Origin: Diplonema japonicum
Lineage: Eukaryota > Euglenozoa > Diplonemea > Diplonemida > Diplonemidae
Direction: 5' to 3'
Assembly: GCA_964019335.1 (NCBI GenBank)
Contig: OZ025689.1
Location: 493,026 to 557,025, forward strand
DNA length: 64,000 nt
The notes under the pieces were generated by a model that saw only the letters and a program-made list of their open reading frames with translations, had not been told where the DNA came from and did no database searches. The first letter of the stretch is position 1, and every line of letters begins with the position of its first letter. Both the position numbers and the translations under genes were made by a program. Below, piece after piece: positions 18,341-28,710 of the stretch.

Positions 18341-21300
18341 TCATCTAGTGTTTGATCCCTTCTGTCGTGGTAGTGCCTTAGGCCCGTCGTAGTATCTCAT
18401 CAGCAGCTTGGGCGTGAAACCGACTAGCGAGTTGTTGAGGATGCAATGCGTTCGCAGTTGCTCCTCTAGGATCGGGTGGGTTGCCTTCGGGGACGCGAAG
18501 ACCGGACGAGTGGAGTATCCAATGATGGAATGGCTGTGGAGCCCCAGGGTACGCAGTGAGTGTACTGACTTCTTAGTTTCTGCTGGAATCAGGTGATTCC
18601 CCGTTCCTGTTCTGTGTGCCCTGTCCAGGACGTTGAGGATTCTTCCGATTTTCCTAGCCCAGCATGCCAGGTCTTCACCACCCATGTGGATTCTCTCCGT
18701 TGCTATGAAGTCGACAGCAAGCTCCGCCTTGGACACTTGCCCTCCATCCTTGCCCCATTTCAGGGCACTCAGCCATTTGAGGACAAACGGGATCAGCCCC
18801 GGGAAGTACTTCTTCCCCAGCCCGTGCTTGTGATACCAAATGAGGGGTTTCGGTTCTAATAGGTTTCCCGGTTGGAATGGTCTTTTCCAGAAGTGCAGAT
18901 TGTCGTATCTGACCTGCTTCTCGGTGTGCAGGCTCTCGAGTTTCCCCGCAATTTCCGCAAACATCAGGTGTAGTTCCTTGACACTTGTCAGGCTTATGTC
19001 CATATCAGAGGTAATAATGCCGTGTAGTCGGGCGCAGCTTGGCCAGCTGACGTGGTCTTGCACCAGCCGAATGCGGTCAGTGTTGGTCGTTCTGCAGTCG
19101 GCGTGCGCTGGGCATTGCCAGATCGTATGTTGTAGTAGGGAGCTGGTCCCGTTCCCAATGTTATATGGTGTGCCACACCCCAGGCATTTCGTATGTGAGC
19201 CGTTCATGTCGCCGTAAGCTCTGGGGTGTAGGGGAAGCATCGCGCCCGCAATGGCACAAAGTATCCTCCTTGCTTTCTGTGGGTTGGTGGTCGTCACCTC
19301 GTTGTGGAGGAAGTTCGTTTTCTCCTCGTCAATGCCTGTTTCGACCCCCTGGTAGGTGTCTCGCTCTTCGGCCAGATCCTCACGTAGTTTGGCTTTCAGC
19401 AGCGTCCTGATCTCGTGTTTCAGGAGCTGTTTGCCTTGCGGTCGTATCTTCGTCTGGAAGTCCTTCCACCTTGACCCTATTTCTCGGAGCCATAGGTCTG
19501 CATTGGCAAATGGTCCCATCGGAAATGATGGAGAGCCTTGATCCCTCGCTCTCCTGTACGCTTCCCAGCATGATATGAAAAGGGACTTGTTCGAATGTCG
19601 TGTGCAAAGTCGTCCCAGAGTAGAGATGGCCTTGTAGATCGCAGTAGAGTACGGGTCCAGGGTGTGTCCCTTATGGGCAATTCCCAGCAGGGCGCTGGAG
19701 GAGCGCATTGGGTTGCGGGCACCCCAGACGCAAAGAGTGATCCGCTTCTTCAATTTCTCCAGCCAAGAGTCCGGGATCGGGTCGAACAGGATGCCGTAGA
19801 AGGCGGATGGCAGGATGTTCTCTGCGATGATCCGTACCTTGCGATCGTGGTATAGCCTAGTTGAGGCGAGGCGTTCTATTTCGGCCAGGGCTTTGTGGAC
19901 CCTCGAGTTATCCCTCCTGCTCGGCTGGAAGTAGATTTGTACCCCTAAGATTTGCAGACTACTGGTCGTGGCAAAGGTCTCTCCGTTCAACTTCACATTC
20001 CCCCGGTATTTGGGTTTCGTTCCAAATGACCTGGTCTTCTTCGGGTGTACGGTCATCCCCGTGAGCTTGCAAAGGCTGCCTAGTAGATTTACGGAACGCT
20101 GAACCGCGGCCTCCGAGGTAATTGACGTGAAGTTAAGGTCGTCTGCATATGACACTGGGTGTGCGTTTCTTGGATTTGCCGTACATTTCTTGGTGAAGAT
20201 GGCAAGGATTGCGTTGATGAAAACGGGCGAGATCGGGCATCCCTGGAGTATTCCATTCGTGGTTCGGAATGGAGCACCTACTCCCACGGGGAAACGTAGG
20301 CGGCGGATTAGGTCAGAGTAGATGGCCTTGATCGGTCTCAGGATGAGCTGGCTTAGGCCTAACCGATCGACCAGTTCGAACGTGAGTGCGTGGGGGACAG
20401 AGTCAAAGCATTTCTTGAAGTCGACCGAGAGACCCCAAAGGTGGTTGCCAGATACTTTTGCCAACTCCACACTGGTGCAGACCTTCGCGAGGAGGTCATC
20501 TGTGCTGTGTTCCGGTCTGAAGCCGAATTGGAGCGGAGTAATCCACTCCTCTTGCCATTCGAGGATGGCTGGTAGTCGTGCGCCAGCCCAGAGCCGATAG
20601 AATGCGCTCGATACAGTAATAGGTCTGTGATCTAGCGGCTCTTCGGATTCTCCTTTCGGGATCATCGTAACAAGCGCGGTCAGGACTGCCTTTGGCCATC
20701 GTCCCTCATCCTCAATCCAGTTGTATAGGAAGATGAATCCCTCTAGCAGGGCATCTGGTAAGTGGGCGAGTTCGCAGAGCCTCCATCCATCAATCCCAGC
20801 GCATTCCTGTTTCTCCTTCTTACTCAGCACTCTTCGCAGGTCTTCTAGCGTGATCGCGAGGTCGACCATGGGGTGGTGGGTGATCTGCGACCCAAAAGTT
20901 TCCTCAAAAGAATCAAAACTCGGCTCAGGGTGGTCCTCGTATTTGCGGAAGATGTGGCGCCATGCCGACCTGAAGGCTTGGTCTATCTCTTCGACTGAGG
21001 TCGAGAGGGTACCGTTCGTGTTTGCTGCAACTAGCTCTCTATTTGGCTTGTCCGTCACAAATTGCATAATCGCGCTCCGGTTCACCGAGAAACCCGAGTT
21101 CAGATCCCTCCGTGCCTTCACGTTGCGCAGGATCTTCGAAGCGATGTCCATGTTCCGTTGTCGTGCCGTAACGTTCTCCCGAATCAGGTCTGCTTCCTTG
21201 ACGATGTTACCCTCGGAGAAGGTTTCCGGGTGGAACCGTAGGATCTTAATTGCCTTTGCCTTAATATTGTCCCAGCTCTTGCGTAGGTCATACGGCAGGG

Positions 21301-22552
21301 CCGGGTCTTTCAACAGTGGGACTCTCCGCACAATAGCGGCTGCACTCTGCCGGATTTTCTCAAGTGTTAGGTACTTTTTAGAGACTGCCCCAAATGCTGT
21401 CATCGTAGACGGAGCCGCCGTCCTCCGCATGCTGGGGGTATTAATCACGCCTCTGCCAGAGTAGATCGAATTCTCCAGCTGCGCCGTTCCACTCAAAAGG
21501 TGTTTCTCGCAAGCAGAAGAAAGCTCTAAGAAAGCTGCATCCAGGTCCCCGTTGTCTTTCAGGGATCTCAAAGTAGGGAGAATGTCGCTGTACGGAGCGC
21601 GGTTCCGGGAGTCATGGAGAGGGATGATCTTCTTGGGTATACTGTACTGGAGTGAGGGCTCGTAGAATCTCGGCATATCGATTCTAATTACTAGTGCGCG
21701 GTGTGAGGGTACGCCAATGTCCAGAGTCTGGCAGTCGGTCAGCGCCATCGCAGCTGTCTTGTTCACCAAGATGTAGTCTGGCCTCGTCTTCGCTGTTGCA
21801 GTTACGAAGGTAGGAGGGGCTTGTGTTCCATGTAGGCGCGATATTTTGTTCGAAGCGTCTGTCCAATGTTGAGAGAGGGCGTGCGAGAGGACCGGGGAGT
21901 CCATTATCGTCGTGTTGAAGTCTCCTGTCACAATGACCGGAACGTCCCCCAGCTGAGCCGATCTCTGTAGGGTGTCGGATATTAGCGCCTCCCTATTTCT
22001 CTTGGCGTGTCTGGAGCCGTCGCTTACCTGGCAGTAGAGGGTGATAATGTGTAACCAGTCACGTTTCCCAATCGCGACTCTTACATGTACCCTTCGCGAG
22101 TTGGTGTTGTGGTCCTCGAAAAGGGAGGATTCCTTCTTAGCTGTCAGTTGCTTGTTCACCATAATTCCCACGCCTCCTCTTTGGGCGATTGAGGGGGATT
22201 CTGCACCTTTTGACACCTTCCCTTGTTGTGGGGGTCCCCAAAAGAGACGGTGTTCTTTTAGGAAAACGTCTTGCTTCGCTTCCTTGTCCATCATCCATTG
22301 CCCCGCTTGCGTAAGGGCGGTCTCTTGCAGGCAAATCACGTCAAACTCCTGTAGTTTGACCCTGTTCAGCTGATTTGGGAGGTTCGTCACGTTCACAGAG
22401 ATAATAGTGATTTCCTTCTTCCCCTTCTCGGGCCCCGGATTGGGGTGGACGTCACCGTGTGTCATGAGCCGTTTCCTCGCTTCTCGCGCAATGGACCGCT
22501 TCGACCTTTTCATAATGAGGAAATGTGCCCGCGGGAGGTGGATTATTGCCAA
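18341..22552 (-). CDS. LINE ORF2: apurinic endonuclease plus reverse transcriptase
   Basis: 1,403 aa. Near residue 35 is GDVHPNPGP, a 2A-like motif (consensus D-V/I-E-x-N-P-G-P, here His for Glu) known at this position in several LINEs, followed directly by the endonuclease domain (IISVNVTN, LQETAL, TGDFNTT, RPDYIL, SHRALVI; about 45-290). Reverse transcriptase about 590-880 has KKCFDSVPH, GILQGCPISP and the catalytic SYADDLNF. A C-terminal zinc knuckle CLGC...H...CPAH lies near 1120-1150. No RNase H domain is evident. The frame is uninterrupted, so the protein may be functional. Clade assignment (Ingi/L1Tc-like or CR1-like) needs a tree. Confidence 0.9.
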   Translation of the reverse strand: MAIIHLPRAHFLIMKRSKRSIAREARKRLMTHGDVHPNPGPEKGKKEITIISVNVTNLPNQLNRVKLQEFDVICLQETALTQAGQWMMDKEAKQDVFLKEHRLFWGPPQQGKVSKGAESPSIAQRGGVGIMVNKQLTAKKESSLFEDHNTNSRRVHVRVAIGKRDWLHIITLYCQVSDGSRHAKRNREALISDTLQRSAQLGDVPVIVTGDFNTTIMDSPVLSHALSQHWTDASNKISRLHGTQAPPTFVTATAKTRPDYILVNKTAAMALTDCQTLDIGVPSHRALVIRIDMPRFYEPSLQYSIPKKIIPLHDSRNRAPYSDILPTLRSLKDNGDLDAAFLELSSACEKHLLSGTAQLENSIYSGRGVINTPSMRRTAAPSTMTAFGAVSKKYLTLEKIRQSAAAIVRRVPLLKDPALPYDLRKSWDNIKAKAIKILRFHPETFSEGNIVKEADLIRENVTARQRNMDIASKILRNVKARRDLNSGFSVNRSAIMQFVTDKPNRELVAANTNGTLSTSVEEIDQAFRSAWRHIFRKYEDHPEPSFDSFEETFGSQITHHPMVDLAITLEDLRRVLSKKEKQECAGIDGWRLCELAHLPDALLEGFIFLYNWIEDEGRWPKAVLTALVTMIPKGESEEPLDHRPITVSSAFYRLWAGARLPAILEWQEEWITPLQFGFRPEHSTDDLLAKVCTSVELAKVSGNHLWGLSVDFKKCFDSVPHALTFELVDRLGLSQLILRPIKAIYSDLIRRLRFPVGVGAPFRTTNGILQGCPISPVFINAILAIFTKKCTANPRNAHPVSYADDLNFTSITSEAAVQRSVNLLGSLCKLTGMTVHPKKTRSFGTKPKYRGNVKLNGETFATTSSLQILGVQIYFQPSRRDNSRVHKALAEIERLASTRLYHDRKVRIIAENILPSAFYGILFDPIPDSWLEKLKKRITLCVWGARNPMRSSSALLGIAHKGHTLDPYSTAIYKAISTLGRLCTRHSNKSLFISCWEAYRRARDQGSPSFPMGPFANADLWLREIGSRWKDFQTKIRPQGKQLLKHEIRTLLKAKLREDLAEERDTYQGVETGIDEEKTNFLHNEVTTTNPQKARRILCAIAGAMLPLHPRAYGDMNGSHTKCLGCGTPYNIGNGTSSLLQHTIWQCPAHADCRTTNTDRIRLVQDHVSWPSCARLHGIITSDMDISLTSVKELHLMFAEIAGKLESLHTEKQVRYDNLHFWKRPFQPGNLLEPKPLIWYHKHGLGKKYFPGLIPFVLKWLSALKWGKDGGQVSKAELAVDFIATERIHMGGEDLACWARKIGRILNVLDRAHRTGTGNHLIPAETKKSVHSLRTLGLHSHSIIGYSTRPVFASPKATHPILEEQLRTHCILNNSLVGFTPKLLMRYYDGPKALPRQKGSNTR

Positions 22553-22720
22553 CGAGTAGATCAGATGATTGTTTTCGGTCGGGGAGCCGAACCAGTCGCA
22601 GGAGAGAGGGGCAAAGGGGCGTGGTGTGGCCGAAAAGGTTAGGAGGTCAATGATTGATAGACTAATAATGATGATGATGGGGAGGGATAGAATTTCCCCG
22701 AGATGCCTCAGACCCTCCTG

Positions 22721-24229
22721 TCAGATCTTTTGATTCTTGGGGCTCGGCGACGTCTGTGCGTGGGTCTCCGATTCACCCCTCTTCCGTGAGCTCTCGGCCC
22801 TGGCAGCCTCCGCCTGTGCTTTCTCCTGCGCCGCCCTTGAACTGGGGAATTCTGCCTCCGACAGCTTCACCCTATGCTGTTTCCCCCGGAAGCTCCTCTC
22901 GTTCTTGTTTGGTGCATCTTCCCGTGTCCAGTCCCTAATCGTCAGGGAATGAAGTTTTTCCCCCCTCGCAATAAGCCTGGCGGTGGGAGGGGTGGTGGCC
23001 CGAACGAGCCATCTCGAACCTTCTAGTCTGTCCAAGTGGCTAATGGACCATCCACATCCTGCGAGGTCGTTCATCAAGTCACACGGGTGTTCCCAGCTGA
23101 GGCACCCTTCCAGGATATATTTGTCCCCAGCCTTCCGCGCCGGGAGAAGTATGGGGTTGACCCTTGCCAGTACCTCGCTGCGGACTGCTCCTCTCGGTAG
23201 CATTAGGGCCAGTCCGATCGGCGTTACCGTGAGTGAGGTGCCTATTGATGCTGTGGGGACATCGGCCGCCTTGATCCCCTTCTTCAACTGGATGACCTCC
23301 AGTCTGTCTGCAGCGAACGCGTGTGTCCAGAATACACATTGGTCTCCCGATGCGACCAGCAGTCTAATCGCGTGCTCAGGGTCCACCCGTACCAGGGCAG
23401 AGGCGGTGTTGTTCTCGGTCGAGCGGTTGATCCTGAAGACGTTTTGCGGGGTTACCTTGAAGGGACCCTCCTTGTCTCGCGCCGCTAGAAGTGCCATTCT
23501 TTTAATGGCATTGCCGTCCGCTGTTCGCTTCCACTGTGCAGCTGAGCAATGGTCCTTTGCAATCACTGCCTTGAGGATAACGGTCCCTTTGCTGTCCTTG
23601 GGAGGGGCGTCCATGGCTTGCGGTAGTACTTCGTCCCCCAGGACCCAGGTTTTCATAATGCCCCTCGAGGTTGGGGAGTCGGACTCGGTTCCACCAGAGA
23701 ATGGTTGGGTGCTGATGATTTTGAAAGTCAGGCCGAGGGCCTTGAGGCGTGCGGAGAGTTGGACAGGGTCTGCGGGATTAAAATATATTCCTGTCGTGAG
23801 TTTGTCCGGGAGCGCGTTGTGTATCTGCATATCTCCCCAGTGCTGCTGGATCAGGGCTAAGGGGGGTTTGGCGGGGCCCGGTCTGCTCATCCAGTTGGTG
23901 GCGGCTCCAAGGTAGGACTTGGTGTTACCTCTTGAAGCCTTCCTTGGCGGGGTCCTCTTCTCGTTCGACTTGGCGGTGGGTTGCGGCTGCTGACTATTCT
24001 TGCCTTGCTGCTTGTGCGGTTGTCCTTTAGGCTGTTGGTATTGTTGCTGCTGAACCTGTTGCTGTTGTTGTTGGAATTGTTTCTGGGGCTGATGAACTTG
24101 TTGGAGCTGCTTGAGTGGCGGCTGTTGCGTGTACGATTGTTGGGGTTGTGGTGAGGAATTTTGGAATTGCTGTTGTTGAACTTGGGCCTGTAGCGGAGTG
24201 GGCTGCTGGGGTGAGGACTTCTGTGCCAT
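22721..24229 (-). CDS. LINE ORF1 (Gag-like, Gln-rich)
   Basis: 502 aa from the ATG at 24229. The open frame extends further upstream only because it runs through a homopolymer and the last exon of the SLC25 carrier in another frame; that extension is rejected. The N-terminal 100 residues are Gln/Pro-rich (repeated QQQ/QPQ), then a basic patch, then a folded-looking region of about 330 residues, and a basic Ala/Glu/Ser tail. No CCHC knuckle or RRM signature is obvious. Position directly 5' of ORF2 in the same orientation supports an RNA-binding, particle-forming role as in other LINEs. Confidence 0.75.
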   Translation of the reverse strand: MAQKSSPQQPTPLQAQVQQQQFQNSSPQPQQSYTQQPPLKQLQQVHQPQKQFQQQQQQVQQQQYQQPKGQPHKQQGKNSQQPQPTAKSNEKRTPPRKASRGNTKSYLGAATNWMSRPGPAKPPLALIQQHWGDMQIHNALPDKLTTGIYFNPADPVQLSARLKALGLTFKIISTQPFSGGTESDSPTSRGIMKTWVLGDEVLPQAMDAPPKDSKGTVILKAVIAKDHCSAAQWKRTADGNAIKRMALLAARDKEGPFKVTPQNVFRINRSTENNTASALVRVDPEHAIRLLVASGDQCVFWTHAFAADRLEVIQLKKGIKAADVPTASIGTSLTVTPIGLALMLPRGAVRSEVLARVNPILLPARKAGDKYILEGCLSWEHPCDLMNDLAGCGWSISHLDRLEGSRWLVRATTPPTARLIARGEKLHSLTIRDWTREDAPNKNERSFRGKQHRVKLSEAEFPSSRAAQEKAQAEAARAESSRKRGESETHAQTSPSPKNQKI

Positions 24230-24351
24230 CTCGACCAGCTGCAGGATGCAGCCTAGGGTGGTCAGGACGAGGAAAAAAAAAAAAAAAAAAAAGAAGAACA
24301 AACTCTTTTGATAAAGAAAAAAAAAAAAAAAAAAAAAAAAAAAACAATCCC

Positions 24352-25241
24352 TTAGTCCCTGAGACCCATCTCGTTCACTAATTTCTGCGCTTTTTGCATG
24401 ACGATCATGGCAGCTCCGTTGCGGCTGAAGATGCTCATCGATCCAGGGAGGATCCCTCGATACAAACCACGGATGCCCCCCGCGTGCCGGATACGGTCCA
24501 TAAGAGTGGGTTTTGCAATACCCTCTGTAAGTTTCTTTCCCCCCCCCCCCCCCCAATTTTGTACGTACCAACTTTAGTCCCTGCCTGGACTTGGTTCTTA
24601 AGGGTTTCCAATGGCCACACACACCAAAACCCAAACATGGCTGACCCGCCGGAGGCTACAAATTGTCCCCAGAAAGTGTCAAACATGTTTGTGTGCCGCC
24701 TTATGCTGTCCACGTTCAGGAAGTAGATCGTCATCATAGGGCAGGTTCTGCCCCATTGTAGATAGAACCCATCATACACATTGCGTAGATACCAGGTTTG
24801 CCCTGTTTGCCTTCTTACCTTGGCGTACTCAATGGGCGACTCTAGAACTGATCTAGAGGACGCGCCCATGAAGGCGGCGGCGAGGGTCCGGAGTTGTATC
24901 CCTCCTGTGAGCGGGATTTCCTTTTTGTACTGGTCCTTGTCCAGTTTTGTGTACACCGACTCGAAGACTGAAAACTGCATTGATCTATAGGCAACGCTGC
25001 CCCACATTGGAGGGACCACGCCTCTGTAGAAACCCCGGAACCCCTCGTTCCGGAAAATGAGTTTGATGGTGTCAGTCATGCCGCCGTTGGTGCTGTATCT
25101 GACATCTTTCGCCTGCATCTTCGACTTGACCGTGTCCAACGGGTGGCCTGTCAAAGTGTTTGTTGCGCCATAAAGCGTCCCTGTAGCTAGTGAAATCGCG
25201 CCCTCCTTGTACCACTCGCCTCGTTTATGGTTATGGGTCAT
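24352..25241 (-). CDS. Mitochondrial carrier family (SLC25) protein, two exons
   Basis: Exons 24569-25241 and 24352-24524; removing a 44-bp GT-AG intron joins the third repeat and gives 281 aa ending QKAQKLVNEMGLRD. Three carrier repeats with the PxD/ExxK/R motif: GHPLDTVKSKMQ, ESPIEYAKVRRQ and VWPLETLKNQV, each followed by a second helix, so the usual six-helix tripartite fold of the inner mitochondrial membrane. Substrate is not evident; the ESPIEYAKVRRQTGQ second repeat is distinctive and could guide assignment. Start at the ATG 25241 after an A-rich leader. The intact LINE has inserted immediately downstream. Confidence 0.88.
24525..24568 (-). other. Spliceosomal intron of the SLC25 gene
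   Basis: 44 bp; GTACGTAC at the 5' end, a 16-base G run inside, CTTACAG at the 3' end. Interrupts a Glu codon after its first base. Confidence 0.85.
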
Positions 25242-25618
25242 TTTCTTTTTCTTTTTTTTCCCCCCCTCCTCCCCTCTTTTTTTTTTAAAAAAAAAAAACA
25301 GAACTCTGAAAAAAAAAAACGAGGGAAAAAAAAAATGAGGAAGGAACGGAGTGGGAAAAAAAAAATACATAAACAGAAGGAAAAAAAAAGTAATGGGGGC
25401 GAGGAGGAGGGGGGTTTTGGAATACAAGATTCTCTCTCTTTTTTTTTTTTTGAGCCTCCCCGCCTCTCCGTGTTATTTTTAAGGTGTACAAGAAAGAGAG
25501 ACAACAGGAAGAGAGAGGGGGAAAGGGAAGAAAAAAGGTACAAAAAGAAGGGGGGGTGTTCAACAAGGGTTTTTTTTTTCTTTTTAACAAACAAATCTAA
25601 AGATCGGGAAGGAAACGG

Positions 25619-27625
25619 TCAGAGATCAACGCGCCCACTTGGGTCAACTATCTCAGGGACGGTGTTGATGGGCTCCTTAAGGAGGGGGTGGACCCACTGG
25701 GGTTGGTTGACAAGACTTTTCGTACGAATTTCAGCATTGTAGCGAAGATGCAATTTGAGCATATCCTGAAGCTCCTGGTTGACGTTCTTCTTCTCCTTCA
25801 GCTTTGCTCGCAAGGCATCAATCTCTCTCTGCATCTCATCAATGGAATTGGTCCTGGCCTGCATGATCTTCCCTTCCGTCTGCAGCGCGAGCTCCTGCCT
25901 CTCACGCCCTGCCCGCTCCCTTATCTCATCGATCATCCTATCCTGCATCTCGATCTTCCTGTCATTGTTCTTTTTCCCTATTAACAGACGGCAAAGGTAT
26001 AAAGCCATACCTCCTGAGGTTTGTGATCTCTTCCTCGTACTCGCTCTTCGCCTTTGGCAGCGGCACCCCAGCACCCTCAAAAGAGGCACGCAGCTGGTGA
26101 ATCTCGTGCTCCAAGCTCAGAGTCCTCGTCCTCTCAGCGCCCAGTTCTTTTTCATATTGTGCAAGCTGTTCGGTCACCTGCATCAGCCCATCCCTTCCTT
26201 CTCCTGTTGCGAGCCTTGCGCGCAGGTTGTCAGCTTCGTGTGTCTGCATAGTTCGTCGCGTGTTTCTACTAATCATACCTTCTCAGCAAGCTTCTCTGTG
26301 AGCAAGTTTGTCAAGTTCTTCTGCGCGATGAAGTCCACCATGATCCTGTGTGCCTGCTCCCTCGCCTCCAGCTCTTCTGGGCTCTCCGACACCAATGTCG
26401 AGCCTACGCTGGCGAACTGCTGCAGGTCGCCACCAGCGGGCACCAACATACCCGGCCCTGCAGCGGCCTCTTCCGGTTGGCAAACAGGAACAACAGGAGC
26501 CGGGGGTGGTGGGGGTGATGTCTGAAAATTCCTATGATGAGGCGGTGGTGCAAGCGGAGACGAGAGAGGGGCACCGTAAACAGGGACGGGGGCAGAGATG
26601 GGGACAGGGGTCGGCATCGGCACAGGCATAGGCACAGGCATAGGCATCGGCATAGGCACGGGTGCAGGCACAGGAGCGGGGGCCACAGGAGGGAATGCGA
26701 GGGGCGCGGGGACAGGAGGAGCGGCAGGATGGAAAAAAGGTACTTTGCGGCTCTTCTCCCATTCAAGGGCCATGACCAGGTGAGGGTTCTCAGGGGAGAA
26801 CGGATCGGCAGGGGATTTCGGAACAGGCTTGATGACAGTGTCGACAGGTGTCGGGAGGGGTGCGGGCTTCACAGGGGTGCGGTACTGCCTAGAGGGCGAC
26901 ACGCTGCGCTCAGGGTTCGAGGTGTCAATGTGACCAACAGCAGCACCTGCCTGACCGGCTTGGCGAAGCTGTTGTGTCATGAGCTGCTGTTGGAGTTGAG
27001 AGAGCAATGAGAGCTGTTGTTGTTGCTGCTGGAGCTGGACCTGGACCTCGCTGGAGCGAACAGTCGTTGGCACCGGGGTAGGAACTGGACCGGGCAGACC
27101 TTGCTGCATGGGCGTGCTGCCTACCTTAGTTCTGTCTGAAACAGCGTTCTGTACCGCGTGCAGAAGTTGGGTAACGTCGGCCTGGCCATCTCGAATGGCC
27201 TGCTGCACACCCGCAGTGTCGGGGAGGGAGTCGTCAAAGGGGAGGGGCGTGGTGGCGATGGAGGCGTGGTTCACAACCCCCTGGTCCCTAGGCGGCTCGG
27301 GCTGCGAATTTTTCAGCTCGTTGAGCAGCACCTTTGCTTGCATCCCCGAGTCTCCTGTCAGAGAGCTGACGTCTATCTTATTCTGCACAATTTGTCTGGC
27401 CAGCCTCCGCGCGTCCTCCATGGACCTTACTTCATTAAGCGAGATCGGTTCGGAGTCTGTCTGCTGAGGCGTCGGTGTAACTTGCTTCGGCTGCTGTGTT
27501 TGTGCAAGGTAGCTCGACCCTGTGTGCATTCTACTCGGGTTCTCCTGTGCACGATATGCCGCCGACTGCAGTATTTGGTCCGCCAACGCGGCCTGCTGTT
27601 TAGTGTAGGAGTTGCCGCTCTGCAT
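25619..27625 (-). CDS. Coiled-coil protein with Gln-rich and Pro-rich regions, three exons
   Basis: Exons 26279-27625, 26011-26243 and 25619-25958 (639 aa). Splicing at 35-bp and 52-bp GT-AG introns keeps heptad-type coiled coil continuous across both junctions (LAEK|THEADNLRARLA and ITNLRR|KIEMQDRM), which is the evidence for these sites; a nearer AG at intron 2 would put the reading out of frame. N-terminal 250 residues are Gln-rich (runs of Q) with SPSR-type sites, followed by a Pro/Met/Val repeat of PMPMPVP type near 320-360, a poly-Pro stretch and then about 200 residues of charged coiled coil. No enzymatic domain. Probably a scaffold or cytoskeletal protein; I do not recognise the family. 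Confidence 0.75.
25959..26010 (-). other. Spliceosomal intron 2 of the coiled-coil gene
   Basis: 52 bp; GTATGGCT ... AATGACAG. The acceptor is chosen because it is the one that keeps the downstream frame. Confidence 0.75.
26244..26278 (-). other. Spliceosomal intron 1 of the coiled-coil gene
   Basis: 35 bp, the shortest in the window; GTATGATT ... CTATGCAG. Phase 0. Confidence 0.8.
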
Positions 27626-27690
27626 AGCTTGTTCTGTGCGTGATTTAAAGGTAAGGAGGGGAGGGGAAAAAAAAAAAGAAAATACAAAAG

Positions 27691-28026
27691 CTAGACTCTA
27701 TTAAGTATGGTAGTACTGCTCTCCTCGTCGAGGGGCGTCTTCGTGAGGGTGAGGGTCTCGTCTGCGCTGAGGGTGAATTCGTGTTCGAGGAAATTCTCCC
27801 CATCCGCACGCAGCACACGCACCTCCGATAGGAGTATCTCTCCCATTGTGGCGCTTTGTCCCTGTGAATCAAGTAGTTTTGTCCTTCGTGGGGCATCCTC
27901 TTCTCCCGTGCACCACGTCACACCCCGCACCAGCAACCCACCAGGCAGCACCCATCCTCCCTCCGCAGGGGGTTCTGTCAGTTCATATTCCACGCCTGTT
28001 GCGTCTTTCCATTTACCGAAGAACAT
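27691..28026 (-). CDS. Small protein of unknown function (111 aa)
   Basis: A compact frame with no homopolymer bias (MFFGKWKDATGVEYELTEPP...), placed 65 bp downstream of the coiled-coil gene's start region in the same directional array, which favours a real gene. Predicted mostly beta by eye (alternating VRGVTWC, EILLSEVRVLRA, EFTLSADETLTLTKT). No signal peptide, membrane segment or recognised motif. Function unknown. Confidence 0.6.
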   Translation of the reverse strand: MFFGKWKDATGVEYELTEPPAEGGWVLPGGLLVRGVTWCTGEEDAPRRTKLLDSQGQSATMGEILLSEVRVLRADGENFLEHEFTLSADETLTLTKTPLDEESSTTILNRV

Positions 28027-28215
28027 ATTATTATCTATTTTTTTTTAAAGTTCCTCCCAACCCCCCTTTTTTTTTTGCTGGAACAAGTAAACAAATTTTT
28101 GAAAAGAATTGTTATTGCAAAAAAGAGTAGAGGCAGCTTGTCCGTTTATCCCTACTGTAGGTGAAAACGGCTTGCACAAACAAAAACGGCTTGCGCAGAC
28201 ATCGACCCGTCGGAG

Positions 28216-28521
28216 TTGTCGGTTATGCTATACCCGGAGGGGGTCCCCACGGCGCCGGCGGACCCGGACTGTGCTGCCGGGTGCGACCGGGAGCACAAAA
28301 CGGGTTTCCATTGCCCAAGATGTGGTTGCCTGGGCAACGAAGCCTGTCTCAAGCAGGTCCACAAGAAAGATGGAACACTCTGCCCCCGGTGTCTATGGGC
28401 GGTCCAGAAGGAGAGAACAAAAAACCTACCTCCCGTGAACCCGCACAAAGGGAGGGCAAAAACGGCGCAGAACCCGACATCATCGCTTATGAACGATATG
28501 CAGAAAAATGGTAGCCGCTGA
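28216..28521 (+). CDS. Plus-strand Cys-rich small ORF (putative zinc finger)
   Basis: 101 aa on the strand opposite to all neighbours, in the spacer between 27691-28026 and the PPR gene. It contains a dense Cys/His cluster: CAAGC, then H and FHCPRCGCLGNEAC, then H and LCPRC, which could bind two zinc ions (treble-clef or PHD-like spacing). Sequence 28140-28560 is GC-rich and free of homopolymers, unlike other spacers. It could be a small gene, or a fragment of a mobile element; no matching copy is seen elsewhere in the window. Confidence 0.4.
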   Translation: MSVMLYPEGVPTAPADPDCAAGCDREHKTGFHCPRCGCLGNEACLKQVHKKDGTLCPRCLWAVQKERTKNLPPVNPHKGRAKTAQNPTSSLMNDMQKNGSR

Positions 28522-28710
28522 GCCGGCACCCCAGGGAACACCAGGACATCCACGACACAGACCGAGACGAGCCCCGCAGGAGAGTTGGGGCTTAGTTTCG
28601 CTTCGCGAGAAGAAAAAAAGAAAAAAAAAAGAGGAAAAAAAAAAAAAAAAACAGCAGCCTTTTTTTTTTTTTTTTTTAAATTTCATTTTTCATTTTCATT
28701 TTTCTTTTGT

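Larger units (their letters stand above)
18288..24272 (-). mobile_element. Intact APE-type non-LTR retrotransposon (LINE), about 6 kb
   Basis: Two long intact open frames (ORF1 22721-24229, ORF2 18341-22552) with a 168-bp gap, a short 3' untranslated region and a conserved 3' end (18288-18329). On the plus strand both borders are A runs (18271-18288 and from 24273), so in the sense direction the element ends in poly(T) rather than poly(A). Target-site duplication cannot be defined because both flanks are homopolymer. It sits between the SLC25 carrier (its 3' flank) and the VOC gene, in the same orientation as host genes. Intact frames suggest a recent, possibly active insertion. Confidence 0.85.

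Noticed and set aside
24230-24634. Upstream extension of LINE ORF1
   Set aside because: It passes through a homopolymer and overlaps, in another frame, the last exon of the SLC25 carrier, which has clear homology; ORF1 is started at 24229 instead.
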